DNA of 64,000 nucleotides from Biomphalaria glabrata (GCF_947242115.1 NC_074716.1:11446365-11510364); one strand, 5' to 3'. Numbered from the stretch's first letter, positions 24,183 through 34,797 are shown. The notes: generated by a model not told the origin, from the sequence alone. Made by a program: numbers and translations.

Positions 24183-24462
24183 AGGTAAGGTTCCCTTTTC
24201 AGACCTTGCGATCTATGGGGCAAATGATGTAAAGGTCATCTGTTTCTGTGGCCCACGGTTAACAAGGGTGTCATGTGGCCAGCGCAACGACCAACAGCCT
24301 TTACTTTTCCATAACTAACGTCAGGTACCTATTAGAGCTGGGTGGACTCAGGGGCACCATCCTAAAATCCCCTAATTCAAAATCCTTCTCTTCACCGAGA
24401 TTCGAACCCAGGACCCCAGGTTCGGAAGCCAAGCGCTTTACCACTCAGCCATCGCGCCTCCT
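24183..24462 (-). mobile_element. tRNA-derived SINE, family A (copy 2, best preserved)
   Basis: On the - strand the head begins GGCGCGATGGCTGAGTGGTA and continues AAGCGCTTGGCTTCCGAACC and GGGTTCGAATCTCGG, giving a clean Pol III A box (TGGCTGAGTGG) and B box (GGTTCGAATC). The tRNA-like head is followed by the family body through GGTCTGAAAAGGGAACC. This is the best copy for defining the family. Confidence 0.9.
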
Positions 24463-25189
24463 GGTTTTGGCCCTGGGTGCTTCTTAACTCTTTAACCTCC
24501 ACCACCAGCTCGATACAGGTAATTCTCGACAACACTGATATGTAACAGAGATCTCAGGAGCAAGGTAGACCCAAAATGGTAATTATAAAAAAATGTGTCC
24601 AGAGAAATGTTAGCCAATACTAAGAGTCTAAAAGTGATGGATCGGATGGCCCAAGGGAAAGGGACCAAGGCGATTAGTTGTTAACAAATCTTAAGGGCTT
24701 AAATACATAATTTTAACTCAAGGACTGTGTTAGACCTTAACACGTAGAATTATACCGAGACAATGAATTTTTCAGACAGCTATAAACTGCAGATAATTCT
24801 TACCTGCGATTATCAACAACGCTTCAAGTTATGGCCCTTGCGTTTATTTCTTTTCTGTTGGGTTTGGGAGAAACTCTATTTGTATACAGAACGAACTAAA
24901 GCAAGTCTTTGCAAATTTACAGCCGCGAACGTTTTTATATGGATTATAACAGGTCATTATTATTAGGGAATAAAAGCAGTACGTAATCGTCAGAGATGAC
25001 ACGCAATACACACACGCTTGCTGTTTTTTTTTTCTTACCAACTCTTGATTAAAACTTGAGAATTTTTTAGTAGGCTTGTAAAAAAAACCTCTATTGGTAG
25101 GTTATATTAAACAGATAGAAATATTCAATATTTAAATTGAATTCCATACACCCAACAAGCGAAATAATTTTTGATGATAGTCTAAAAGC
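24463..25189. other. Intergenic, nothing recognised
   Basis: Short open frames at 24763-25041 on both strands have no family resemblance. Confidence 0.4.
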
Positions 25190-25750
25190 AGATGCGGGCT
25201 GGCTATATGGGCATTCGGGTAAATGTCCGATGGACCGGTACACAAATGGGCCGTTAGAACCAAAGTAAACATCTTTTTTTGAAATAACGTCAGTATTTTA
25301 TAAGATAATGGCCGCATGGATGCCACTAGGGCGCGTATTGTTACAGCTTTGATAGTATTGTCTTACAACAGGAGCCTCTCTGAGCGACGTATTTAAAAAA
25401 AAATATTTTTCAGACTCTTCTAGGGCCAATTAATTTAATCTAGCTAATTTCCCGAAATTATGTAATAGTCTACATCCGTAGCGTAGACAGAGCTACTGAA
25501 AAGCTTCATCCTTTTAGGGCCTACACACATTGCGATTAAAAAGCAAGTTAGGTCTAAATTCTCTATAACGATATAGTGTTCACTGTATGCATATGTACAG
25601 CTATCGATACATTATCGAACATAACATAATGATTTTGAGGACAGGCAGACCTAGAACTGAATGTCCATCATATAGATCTAGATTTGATATAAAACGTATG
25701 GGTCGGATGGTATGGAAATGCACGGGCCGATTCTGACACCCAGTTCGCCC
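25190..25750 (+). mobile_element. hAT-like non-autonomous element, family 2, degraded copy
   Basis: The words GCTGGCTATATGGGC, AAATGTCCGATGGACCGGTA, GAGCGACGTATTTAAA and GTATGGAAATGCACGGGCC follow the same order as in 12050-12519, with many differences. Ends are eroded. Confidence 0.65.
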
Positions 25751-25754
25751 CTGT

Positions 25755-26290
25755 CTTAAAGACACCCTTCACAAAAATCGCTGATGATGACGGCTTTTCT
25801 TGTCCTGCTCTGGAAACTTTTAAATATCTTGGTACTGTCTTAGACAATAAATTAAATTTTGCTGCAAATACTGAAGGCAAAAAGGTGCAACAAAAATTAC
25901 GATTAATAAGACAAATATCCTCCTTTAATGTTAGCGAAAAGGCTTGGCAATGTTTTACCTTGCTCACATCTGCAGTATTTTAAGTTTCAATACCAATGCC
26001 AAATATGGAAATCTGAACATTAAAAAATATAAATAAACTTCATAAAATCCAAAATGCTGCTGGTAAGGTCATTGATAAAAATAAACAAGCCCCACTGAGG
26101 CAACTGTTTGAGAGAAACATTCATTAGAAAGCTAAAAAGAATTTAGAAATAACAAATCCTCTTGGCCAGGATTTTGTGATTTTACCATCACAAAGGAGAT
26201 AGAAAACACTGATTATAGACAGACACAAAACCTCATTTGTTTCCATGGAAATCAAATCATTAAATACACTTCAACTATCTGATACAAGCA
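25755..26290 (+). mobile_element. Decayed CR1/L2-like LINE, RT thumb to C-terminus
   Basis: Translation gives ALETFKYLGTVLDNKLNFA, QQKLRLIRQISSFNVS and, near the end, ILPSQRR followed by DRHKTSFVSMEIKSLN. This matches the end of CR1/L2/Rex-type RT proteins (YLGT-x2-D-x2-L, LR-x3-SFNVS, LPS-x-RR-Y ... HSF-x-P-x-AI-x-LLN). Several stops and frame changes show it is dead. Confidence 0.7.
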
Positions 26291-26772
26291 TTTTACATGT
26301 AACTTTTGAGTGAATCTGGTGTGAATGTATATTTTGTTTTCTATAGTTATTTATGTATTGTTGGGTGTAATGCAAAAATTGAAAGACAAAGCTCCTTAAG
26401 GATAATAAAGATTATTCTTAATATTAAGAATAACGCATGCACTTACAATAAAACTAGATCTATGTCTATGTTCAAAACAAATTCCAAGTTTCGGACTCCG
26501 TTGATCGTAAGGTCATAGATGCACCACCATTTTAAAAATAGGTCTGTGAGGTGCACATTAGTTTTGCATCTATTTTTGAAAAAAAAGGCACTTTTAATCC
26601 TCTGAAACATGAATATAAAATTACATCTTTTGGAAATTAAATGACAAAATTTTAAAATGAAAAACAGACGACAACGTTTTATTATAAATCAAGACACACA
26701 CACACACACACAAACATAACGACAATTCTATTTAGCAATACACATACTTAGACACTATAAAAATGATTTTTA
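26291..26772. other. Intergenic, nothing recognised
   Basis: AT-rich; ends in an (AC)n run at 26694-26711 that abuts the 28-bp array. Confidence 0.4.
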
Positions 26773-27572
26773 AAAACACTGGTATATAAACCCCAGATTG
26801 CGAAACACTGGTATTATAAACCACGAAACACTGGTATATAAACCACAGATTGCAAAACACTGGTATATAAACCACAGATTGCAAAACACTGGTATATTAA
26901 ACACAAACACGAAACACTGGTATGTAAACCACAGAATTTGAAACACTGGTATATAAACAACAGAATTTGAAACACTGGTATATAAACCACAGAATTTGAA
27001 ACACTGGTATATAAACAACAGAATTTGAAACACTGGTATATAAACCACAGAATTTGAAACACTGGTATATAAACAACAGAATTTGAAACACTGGTATATA
27101 AACCACAGAATTTGAAACACTGGTATATAAACCACAAACACGAAACACTGGTATGTAAACCACAGAATTTGAAACACTGGTATATAAACCACAGAATTTG
27201 AAACACTGGTATTTAAACCACAGAATGCGAAACACTGGTATATAAACCACGAAACACTGGTATATAAACAACAGATTGCGAAACACTGGTATATAAACCA
27301 CAGAATGCGAAACACTGGTATATAACCACAGATTGCGAAACACTGGTATATAAACCACAGATTGCGAAACACTGGTATATAAACCACAGATTGCAAAACA
27401 CTGGTATATAAACCACAGATTGCAAAACACTGGTATATAACCACAGATTGCAAAACACTGGTATATAAACCACAGATTGCAAAACACTGGTATATAAACC
27501 ACAGATTGCAAAACACTGGTATATAAACCACAGATTGCAAAACACTGGTATATAACCACAGATTGCAAAACA
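26773..27572. repeat. 28-bp minisatellite, about 28 units, partly higher-order
   Basis: The unit is AAACACTGGTATATAAACCA plus CAGATTGC. Variants include CAGAATTTG for CAGATTGC and AACAACAG for AACCACAG. Between about 26940 and 27120 the AAC-AAC and AAC-CAC variants alternate strictly, so the last round of amplification there used a two-unit (about 57-bp) block. Frames stay open on the - strand because 3 x 28 is the coding period; these are not genes. Confidence 0.95.
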
Positions 27573-27876
27573 GACACACAAACACACAGAACACAGATTC
27601 ACAGATTTAGAGACACTGGTCTAAACTTAAGTGTTTACACACATGGAACGGACCGAGTTTTAATTTCTCTTAAATGTTAAATCGAAGCCTATCCCACAAC
27701 TCACAACAACAAACAACCTTGATGCAAATGTATTTAAATGCTGCAGTGTTTGGAGTGCAAACATTTCAATGTTTCTTTAAATCTGAGACGATGAAATGAA
27801 AACATCAATAGATCAATCCCTGGTTCGTTCAATTATTTCTGATTAAATTTTTTTTTTATACTGGCCTAGAGAGGAG
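27573..27876. other. Spacer between two minisatellites
   Basis: About 300 bp of non-repetitive sequence, with no gene recognised. Confidence 0.4.
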
Positions 27877-28371
27877 GATCCTAGCTATGAAACTAAGATG
27901 CTACAGAAAGATCCTAGCTATGAAACTAAGATGCTACAGAAAGATCCTAGCTATGAAACTAAGATGCTACAGAAAGATACTAGCTATGAAACTAAGATGC
28001 TACAGAAAGATACTAGCTATGAAACTAAGATGCTACAGAAAGATCCTAGCTGTGAAACTAAGATGCTACAGAAAGATCCTAGCTATGAAACTAAGATGCT
28101 ACAGAAAGATCCTAGCTATGAAACTAAGATGCTACAGAAAGATCCTAGCTATGAAACTAAGATGCTACAGAAAGATCCTAGCTATGAAACTAAGATGCTA
28201 CAGAAAGATCCTAGCTATGAAACTAAGATGCTACAGAAAAATCCTAGCTATGAAACTAAGATGCTACAGAAAAATCCTAGCTATGAAACTAAGATGCTAC
28301 AGAAAAATCCTAGCTATGAAACTAAGATGCTGCAGAAAAATCCTAGCTATGAAACTAAGATACTACAAAAA
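27877..28371 (+). repeat. 33-bp minisatellite, 15 units, derived from LINE coding sequence
   Basis: Fifteen units of GATCCTAGCTATGAAACTAA plus GATGCTACAGAAA. The + frame encodes MKLRCYRKILA per unit. The last unit runs on in frame into LINE coding sequence (KISGITYKERITNEEIRNRM), and the unit peptide corresponds to the LINE motif just before it (a CYRKILG-type segment). Variants GATCC/GATAC/AATCC are grouped in blocks: two GATAC units near the left, five AATCC units at the right. Confidence 0.95.
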
Positions 28372-28790
28372 GATCTCAGGTATCACTTACAAAGAACGCA
28401 TCACAAATGAAGAGATTAGAAATAGAATGAATACAGCAATTGGGCCATAGGATGACCTGCTAACTACTGTCAAAAAAAACGCATACTTAAACACTATGGC
28501 CACATTACAAGGTCCTCAGGGCTCGCAAAGACCTTCCTTCAGGGAACAGTACCAGGAAAAAGAAGAAGAGCCTGACTGAGAAAGCGTTGGGAAGACAATA
28601 TGGACTGGCCTGTCATTGAATCAAAGTTTATCTAAGACAAAAGACTGAGAGGAATGAAGAAAGACGTTCAACAGATCTTGTGTGGTGCCCCAACGGTTTA
28701 ACAGACTAAGGGAAGTTGAAGTTGAAGGTGTGACCTCCGATTCGTCCACTGTTTTAATTTAATTTAATAATAATAATAATAATAATTAGT
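28372..28790 (+). mobile_element. RTE-like LINE, C-terminal fragment attached to the minisatellite
   Basis: The + frames read GITYKERITNEEIRNRMNTA, then DDLLTTVKK, YGHITRSSGLAKTFLQGTVP and a WEDNMDWP-like segment, the end of the RT protein of a common invertebrate LINE group. A frame change follows IGP. It ends in an (AAT)n tail at about 28765-28788, as expected for the 3' end of such elements. It is 5' truncated exactly where the array begins. Confidence 0.8.
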
Positions 28791-28858
28791 TTCTCTCTAA
28801 CGAAGCTCAACCCTGGCAGCCAGAAAATGAATATTAGTTCGTTTTTTTAACATACGGT
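28778..28858 (-). repeat. Dispersed repeat family Z, copy 1
   Basis: On the - strand: AACGAACTAATATTCATTTTC, a CTGGCTGCCAGGG segment and AGCTTCGTTAGAGAGAAAC, next to (ATT)n. Copies on the + strand lie at 34798-34890 and 37920-38010, each beside an (ATT)n run. Confidence 0.6.
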
Positions 28859-29518
28859 AATAATAATAATCATCTTTATTTTACGCAAGGAAATTTGTTT
28901 TACAGTTGTGCATTACACAGCCAAATAAAAACTAAAGTATTGAATCCATTGACAGTAACTGTTCCTCGCAAGAGATGTGTAGTGAGACGTCAGCTCTTTT
29001 TAACCAAATTATAGACAAGTCTATAGACGGTTAAGAAATGATTTGGGTTCCACATCGACTTCGTCTAAATTGTAAAATATACTTTATTCAGTCAAAGGAG
29101 AGTCTACTTACTATTTGAAAGAATCAAAAGACTTTGTCTGACAGACATACACCAGACGTTAACTTCATTAACAATCATCTCAGCTTTTCATTCAGACAAA
29201 ATGTTTGAGCTTCAGTGAATGCATTCAAGCGTACAGTTAAGTCACGTGATTATAAGAGCAGTAACGAAAAATGCTACTTTGTAAAACTCCCTTCGCTATT
29301 CTGTTCGAATAATCGATTTACAGAGACAGTCTATTAAATAAAATGTTCATTGAAAATTAAAATAGAAAATATTACTTGTTGTGTTAGTCTTATTATAGCT
29401 GCTAAAACAAAACGGGCACATATAAATTTAAATTCGGTAATAAAAAGAAACAAACCTAAAAAAGAAAATGAATCTGTGACACGATTGTTCATTTCCCTGC
29501 TGTTCACGTAGTCAGAGG
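28859..29518. other. Intergenic, nothing recognised
   Basis: No gene or repeat assigned. Confidence 0.4.
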
Positions 29519-29730
29519 ACATGGTGGCTGAGTGGTACAGGGCTTGGCTTCCGAACATAAGGGTTAAGGGTTTGGATCACACTGAGGACGGGAATTTTTT
29601 GGTCGCCCCTGAGGACACCCAACTCTTAACGGTAACTGAATTTAGTAGGGGAAAGTAAAGGCGTTGGTCGTTGTGCTGGCCACTTGACATCAAGCTCAAT
29701 GATTAACCTTTGGCCCTATAAAAAAAAGAC
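29519..29730 (+). mobile_element. tRNA-derived SINE, family A (copy 3)
   Basis: Forward copy with a head ATGGTGGCTGAGTGGTACAG and GGCTTGGCTTCCGAACATAA, a weak box B (GGTTTGGATCAC) and the family body to TTAACCTTTGGCCCTATA. It lacks the last 40 bp or so of the family. Confidence 0.8.
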
Positions 29731-30499
29731 ATTTACATAGACTTCAAGACTTCAAGGTATTGAAGAGGTTTTTTTTCCCCCCTTAAAATCACCATTGGGT
29801 CACAGTAAAACCGTAGAAACTAGATTTTCCTTAACACCAGAAACTTGAATAATTTCCATTAGAACGAAATGTGAACACCTAGGAATAGTATTGAATAATG
29901 ATAAACATCTAGATTATGTAAGACCTTAGACGTATATTTATTAAAAGTAAGTAGGCCTATATAGATTTTAGCTTACTATAAGAAGAGAAACATTAAAAAA
30001 AAAAACATTTACCATAGAACACCGTAAACACAAAATAAAGCGTGTACACATGTATCAACACACACAGAGTCCTGTGAGACCACAATGTAACATATATGGG
30101 ATCAAAGAATAACTCAGCCTGTCGATGACATGTCTCAATAAAAACAATCACACTTCTGACTGTATTCAAGTGGGGCTAACTCTTTAGGTCTCTAGTGCCA
30201 GGGGGAAATAATTGTTACAACCAGTGCAATATGCCTATGAATACTGGAGCTTGTGGGTTCAGCTAAAGTAACGTATCTGATAGACCTTTGACATTTGTGG
30301 TGGCATGTGGTTGTGGCATGTGGTGTTCGACCACAAGCTAATCCTGAGCAGGATTTAAGTCAAAGGAAGCACTGGACAAGAGGTTTTTGTGGAGGTCCCA
30401 ACACTCTTTTGAAGACCTTATTTTAATTGATCTAAAAATTTAAATGGCAGGGTAAACACATCATATGACTAAAGTATTTGTATAATCAATCTCGATTTG
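29731..30499. other. Intergenic, nothing recognised
   Basis: A short local repeat of GTGGCATGTGGT occurs near 30300-30325. No gene is seen. Confidence 0.4.
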
Positions 30500-30620
30500 C
30501 TTACAAAGCTTATATCAACTCACTCTGTCTATCTGGGAAAAAGTTTGTAGGCCTACACGTTATTTCTCCCACGCACATTATCGGATCAAGTTGAAACTTT
30601 GCACAATTATTCATTTGCAT
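30500..30620 (-). repeat. Dispersed repeat family Y, copy 2
   Basis: Reverse orientation of the 23195 repeat: AAGCTTATATCAACTCACTC, TCTGTCTATC, and ATCAAGTTGAAACTTTGCAC. Confidence 0.6.
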
Positions 30621-30777
30621 AGACAAGACACTAATTATTGGTAATGCATTATTTTGTTTGATATCGAATAAGGGAACAAAATTCTTCATTATTGAAATAT
30701 ATAGCTGCAATCGTGGAGTTCTTTCCCTTAATATTTTTAATCATGATTTTTTTAAAAGTTGTACTTGTTTTTAACTT

Positions 30778-30853
30778 TTAGCTTGTGGACGCCCTCTTAG
30801 ATGGTGAGGCCTTGGTGGCTTCACTATCTACACTGACTTAAGTCCGGCCCTGG
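30778..30853 (+). mobile_element. hAT-like right end, family 1
   Basis: Ends GACTTAAGTCCGGCCCTGG, like the right ends at 387 and 13047. No left end was found. Confidence 0.4.
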
Positions 30854-31007
30854 GTTTAGTCATGGACACGCACACATACGTTTGTCCATCTATTTATTTC
30901 AAGACACTCCAATGACAAAGCTAATGTTTTAGAATTATAATAGTAATAGTAATAATAGTAGAAGAATGTCTATGACAAGGTTTAAAATGGTCAGATCTGT
31001 TTGTATC

Positions 31008-31147
31008 ACTGAATGTATTGAATCACTACCTGACTATTAAGCGTCTACACAGACCAACAGTGGGATGGCTGAGATGAACTGAATGTATTGAATCACTACC
31101 TGACTATTAAGCGTCTACACAGACCAACAGTGGGATGGCTGAGATGA
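31008..31147. repeat. Perfect 70-bp tandem duplication
   Basis: Two adjacent identical 70-bp copies (31008-31077 and 31078-31147), each starting ACTGAATGTATTGAATC, with the first 8 bp of a third (ACTGAATG). Identity implies a very recent event or an assembly artefact. Confidence 0.9.
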
Positions 31148-31309
31148 ACTGAATGCGATCACGAGTGAGGGGTTATAGTGAATGAATCATTTCGAAGGTT
31201 AAATGACTATTCCATTAACAGACACATTTCATCAGGTACAAACTAGGTCCATTGTACATTTTTTAAAATATCATTTTTTTAAAAATATTTTCAACATTAG
31301 ATCTATTAG

Positions 31310-31552
31310 CAGTGGCGTATCGTGGGGTGGGGAGCCACCTCGGGTGACAGAGCGAAGGGGGCGCCAACATGAGCATTAACATTACATAAATTATCATATA
31401 TTTCAGTTGCTGCAGATTGCTAGTTCTTGCCTTAGTTAAAATTTATATATTAGTTTTGTATTGTCAAGTGGTAACTGTTTTTATGTAAATTTAGATTGCA
31501 TACACTATTTTTGTTTCCGGCCCGGACTCCTGGCACCCTGTGTACGCCAATG
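31310..31552 (+). mobile_element. hAT-like MITE, 243 bp
   Basis: Left end CAGTGGCGTA and right end TACGCCAATG form an imperfect terminal inverted repeat. Flanking octamers TCTATTAG (31302-31309) and CCTATAAG (31553-31560) agree at 6 of 8 positions. The interior is non-coding. Confidence 0.6.
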
Positions 31553-31717
31553 CCTATAAGACATGATTGATAAAAAAAAATTGCTCAATGTTAGAAAAGA
31601 TTTATGATTTTAATATTATTGAGGGCCTGGCTGATCTACACTGTGGAAAAATAGCTCACCAAGCAAGATTATTATATCGTCAGATGTCATGCAATTTATG
31701 GACTGTCGGCACTACTA

Positions 31718-32520
31718 TCAGATACAAATTTCGTACTGTCAGATATAAACTTCGTACTGTCAGATACAAACTTCGTACTGTCAGATACAAACTTCGTACT
31801 GTCAGATATAAACTTCGTACTGTCAGATATAAACTTCGTACTGTCAGATATAAACTTCGTACTGTCAGATACAAACTTCGTACTGTCAGATATAAACTTC
31901 GTACTGTCAGATATAAACTTCGTACTGTCAGATATAAACTTCGTACTGTCAGATACAAACTTCGTACTGTCAGATACAAACTTCGTACTGTCAGATACAA
32001 ACTTCGTACTGTCAGATATAAACTTCGTACTGTCAGATATAAACTTCGTACTGTCAGATACAAACTTCGTACTGTCAGATACAAACTTCGTACTGTCAGA
32101 TATAAACTTCGTACTGTCAGATATAAACTTCGTACTGTCAGATATAAACTTCGTACTGTCAGATACAAACTTCGTACTGTCAGATACAAACTTCGTACTG
32201 TCAGATATAAACTTCGTACTGTCAGATACAAACTTCGTACTGTCAGATATAAACTTCGTACTGTCAGATATAAACTTCGTACTGTCAGATACAAACTTCG
32301 TACTGTCAGATATAAACTTCGTACTGTCAGAAATAAACTTCGTACTGTCAGATATAAACTTCGTACTGTCAGATATAAACTTCGTACTGTCAGATACAAA
32401 CTTCGTACTGTCAGATACAAACTTCGTACTGTCAGATACAAACTTCGTACTGTCAGATATAAACTTCGTACTGTCAGATACAAACTTCGTACTGTCAGAT
32501 ATAAACTTCGTACTGTCAGA
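31718..32520. repeat. 21-bp minisatellite, about 38 units
   Basis: The unit is TCAGATATAAACTTCGTACTG with a frequent C/T alternative (GATACAAAC or GATATAAAC). Both strands stay open because the unit is 21 bp without stops, giving heptapeptide repeats (YKLRTVR on +, SLYLTVR on -). Near-identity of units points to recent homogenisation. I see no start context, splice site or non-repetitive coding flank, so it is not called a gene. Confidence 0.97.
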
Positions 32521-32664
32521 TTCTTTTTATTTTTGCTTGTTAAGCGTAGTGGTTTAATCAGTCATGAATGAAGATATGGTGCTTGCATCTGTTTGGGCAT
32601 GTGTTCTTTCCTTTCATTTTTAGAGGAAAACTGGCACCTAGATAAATTCAGAAGCTGCAGACGT

Positions 32665-32884
32665 CAGTTTCATAGTTTACTAGTTTAGGACCACCTTGAC
32701 TCTGTATTCAGTTTCATAGTTTACTAGTTTAGGACCACCTTGACTCTGTATTCAGTTTCATAGTTTACTAGTTTAGGACCACCTTGACTCTGTATTCAGT
32801 TTCATAGTTTACTAGTTTAGGACCACCTTGACTCTGTATTCAGTTTCATAGTTTACTAGTTTAAGACCACCTTGACTCTGTATT
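32665..32884. repeat. 44-bp tandem repeat, 5 units
   Basis: Five adjacent copies of a 44-bp unit beginning CAGTTTCATAGTTTACTAG and ending TTGACTCTGTATT; only the last has a change (TTAAGACC for TTAGGACC). Confidence 0.97.
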
Positions 32885-33700
32885 GTATCGAAACTCTTCT
32901 TTCAGAAAGAGCTTTACTTTAATTAGCTGTATTCGAAAATATATATACTCGCTGTCTCGATAATCTAAGCTCTAAATATGCCCACCAAGGAAACGTCAAC
33001 AGAACCTTGTACTATAAGGAGATTACACAAGTCTACAGCGGCTTTAACTGTCATTACAAGTCAAGTCATAAACTACTTGAGATCGACCAAGTTTTTATTT
33101 CATGACAGAAGGCATACACACACATCTACTACCGTATAAATATTTATAGAAGTATTTATGTCAGTCTAAATCTCAGTGTATACGCGGGGGACTTGGTTCC
33201 GTATAGACATATAAAATATAAGATATGAACTTTTAGGTTGGCACAACAGAAAACTGACCCCTGAGTTTAGATTAGTAATCGGTAGTGAATACAACTATCG
33301 CTAAATAGTCTTATATGTTTATTGAGATTCGCAAAAAGTTTCGAAGTCTTGTTTGCCTGATTTTAAATTACGTGTTTGACAAGTGAGCTGATGATTAGAG
33401 TCAATGCTATTATGGCCCCTGTTTCAATAATGAAATGTTACAGACAACTCCACATGTGCGCAAGTGATACGTTTGTTAGGACAATCACACGAAATATCAC
33501 GAAGCAAGGGAGATAAGCGGTAAGCACGAACGTGTTTACGTCCCTTCTACAAAGGTTAATCTCGATATTTTTGCGCTAGAAAAGATATCATTAACAGCGT
33601 CAATAGAGTGCCCCCTACGCTCAAACGGGTTCAATCTTACGTATTAAATAGACCGATATAATTAGACTATAGATATTATTAATTAGCTCAATGATAAACT
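32885..33700. other. Intergenic, nothing recognised
   Basis: No gene or repeat recognised up to the SINE at 33701. Confidence 0.4.
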
Positions 33701-33888
33701 TTTAATTTCGGGATCTTTGGGCCCCTCTGAGTCCATCCAGCTCTAATGGGTATCTGACATTAGTCGGGGAAAAGTAAAGGCGGTTGGTCGTTGTGCTGGC
33801 AACATGACACCCTCGTTAACCGTAGCCCACAGAAACATCATCTGCCATATAGACCACAAGGTCTGAAAGGGAAATATTTTTTTTTTTA
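33701..33888 (+). mobile_element. tRNA-derived SINE, family A (copy 4, head-less, with target duplication)
   Basis: It begins inside the family body (TTTAATTTCGGGATCTTTGG), runs to GGTCTGAAAGGGAAAT and ends in a T-rich tail. A perfect 12-bp direct repeat CAATGATAAACT flanks it (33689-33700 and 33889-33900). The tRNA head is absent, so this copy was 5' truncated at insertion, not by later erosion, and it defines the true 3' end of the family. Confidence 0.88.
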
Positions 33889-33900
33889 CAATGATAAACT

Positions 33901-34464
33901 AAAGCTGAACTTTTATATGCTCACCTGAACTTTTATAATTTCAATAATTTTGACTATGAAGTAGCCTATAATATAAAATCGGCTTCCATACTACATAATA
34001 CATAACCTATACACAATATGTGGAACATCAAAAATTTGTTAATGTTTAGGTAGGCACTGATAATCAGTTTACACTTACTGTGCAGTACAATACGACTACT
34101 CTCATTTTGCTAAATTAAAAGAGGCGGCCTAAAGAAGTGGCGAGTGGGGCAACCACTCCAGGCCACGCGACTTAGAGGGACCCACGATAAAGAGAATATT
34201 TTGTCACAATCAACCCATCGTACCCATTCGTGGCCCCTATCTGACACTGGTCAAGAGCCCCGCGCGTACTGCTACGCTGCGAATGCTAAGCGTGTAATTT
34301 AAAACGTCATCATTGATATTCTTAAAAGTTTCAATGAACCTCTTTATTAAAGTATTATGTTTCTGCCATCAACAGAGTATTTTCCCTTTCTTTCCCCACC
34401 CACACATCGGATATAATTTATTACGACCTATATCAAATCAAAGTTTGGACTTAATAATACAGGC
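33901..34464. other. Intergenic, nothing firmly recognised
   Basis: A GC-rich patch at 34125-34290 (GGCGGCCTAAAGAAGTGGCG ... CCCCGCGCGTACTG) may be an old transposon, but no ends were found. Confidence 0.35.
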
Positions 34465-34795
34465 GATGTCTTCGATTCCGAAGATTATGAGTGAGTGTAG
34501 TGTATCACATGACTATGCAAACCCAGTTGATGGCTGCCTGGTCGTGCCGTTTGCGCGCTGGACTGTCGTTCAGATTTATCGATGGTCCCGGGTTCAAACC
34601 CTACCCCCTTCCATCCCCCGTCGTCCTGCGGGAGGGTTGGACTAGGAAATAATTATCTTCAACTCTGAAGGAACATCCGAAACATGTAAAACAAACAAAC
34701 AAACAAACAAACAAACAAACAAACAAACAAACAAAAATATGTAGGTCGCAGCGTAGTCACGTGAAATACTGCACTCCTCCTTCGGACTTACAAAC
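34465..34795. repeat. Repeat family X arms in opposite orientation around a SINE
   Basis: The left arm (34465-34520, +) reads GTCTTCGATTCCGAAGATTA then GTATCACATGACTATGC. The right arm (34738-34795, - orientation) reads GTAGGTCGCAGCGTAGTCAC then TGAAATACTGCACTCC. Both are pieces of the repeat at 18471 and 36242, but face each other across the family B SINE. Confidence 0.5.
34529..34736 (+). mobile_element. tRNA-derived SINE, family B, with (AAAC)n tail
   Basis: The head has GGCTGCCTGGTCGTGCCGTT, TTGCGCGCTGG and a good B box, GGGTTCAAACCC. The body (CTGCGGGAGGGTTGGACTAG, CTCTGAAGGAACATCC) matches the fragments at 21137 and 58925. It ends in at least ten AAAC units, the tail type of LINE-mobilised SINEs. 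Confidence 0.8.
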
Positions 34796-34797
34796 AT

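Noticed and set aside
24183-24462. Possible functional tRNA gene on -
   Set aside because: The A and B boxes belong to a SINE head; the same unit with the same body occurs eight times and no complete cloverleaf was found.
26770-27602. Overlapping open frames of up to 274 codons on -
   Set aside because: All three - frames are open over the 28-bp array because 84 bp is the coding period. No start context or non-repeat coding flank.
27887-28450. 187-codon repeat protein
   Set aside because: The array expands LINE coding sequence; this is not a host gene.
31567-32571. 334-codon open frame on +
   Set aside because: It is almost entirely the 21-bp minisatellite; the frame is open because the unit is a multiple of three without stops, and the antisense strand is open too.
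18973-32884. CRISPR-like repeat arrays
   Set aside because: Repeats are contiguous with no unique spacers, and the DNA is eukaryotic.
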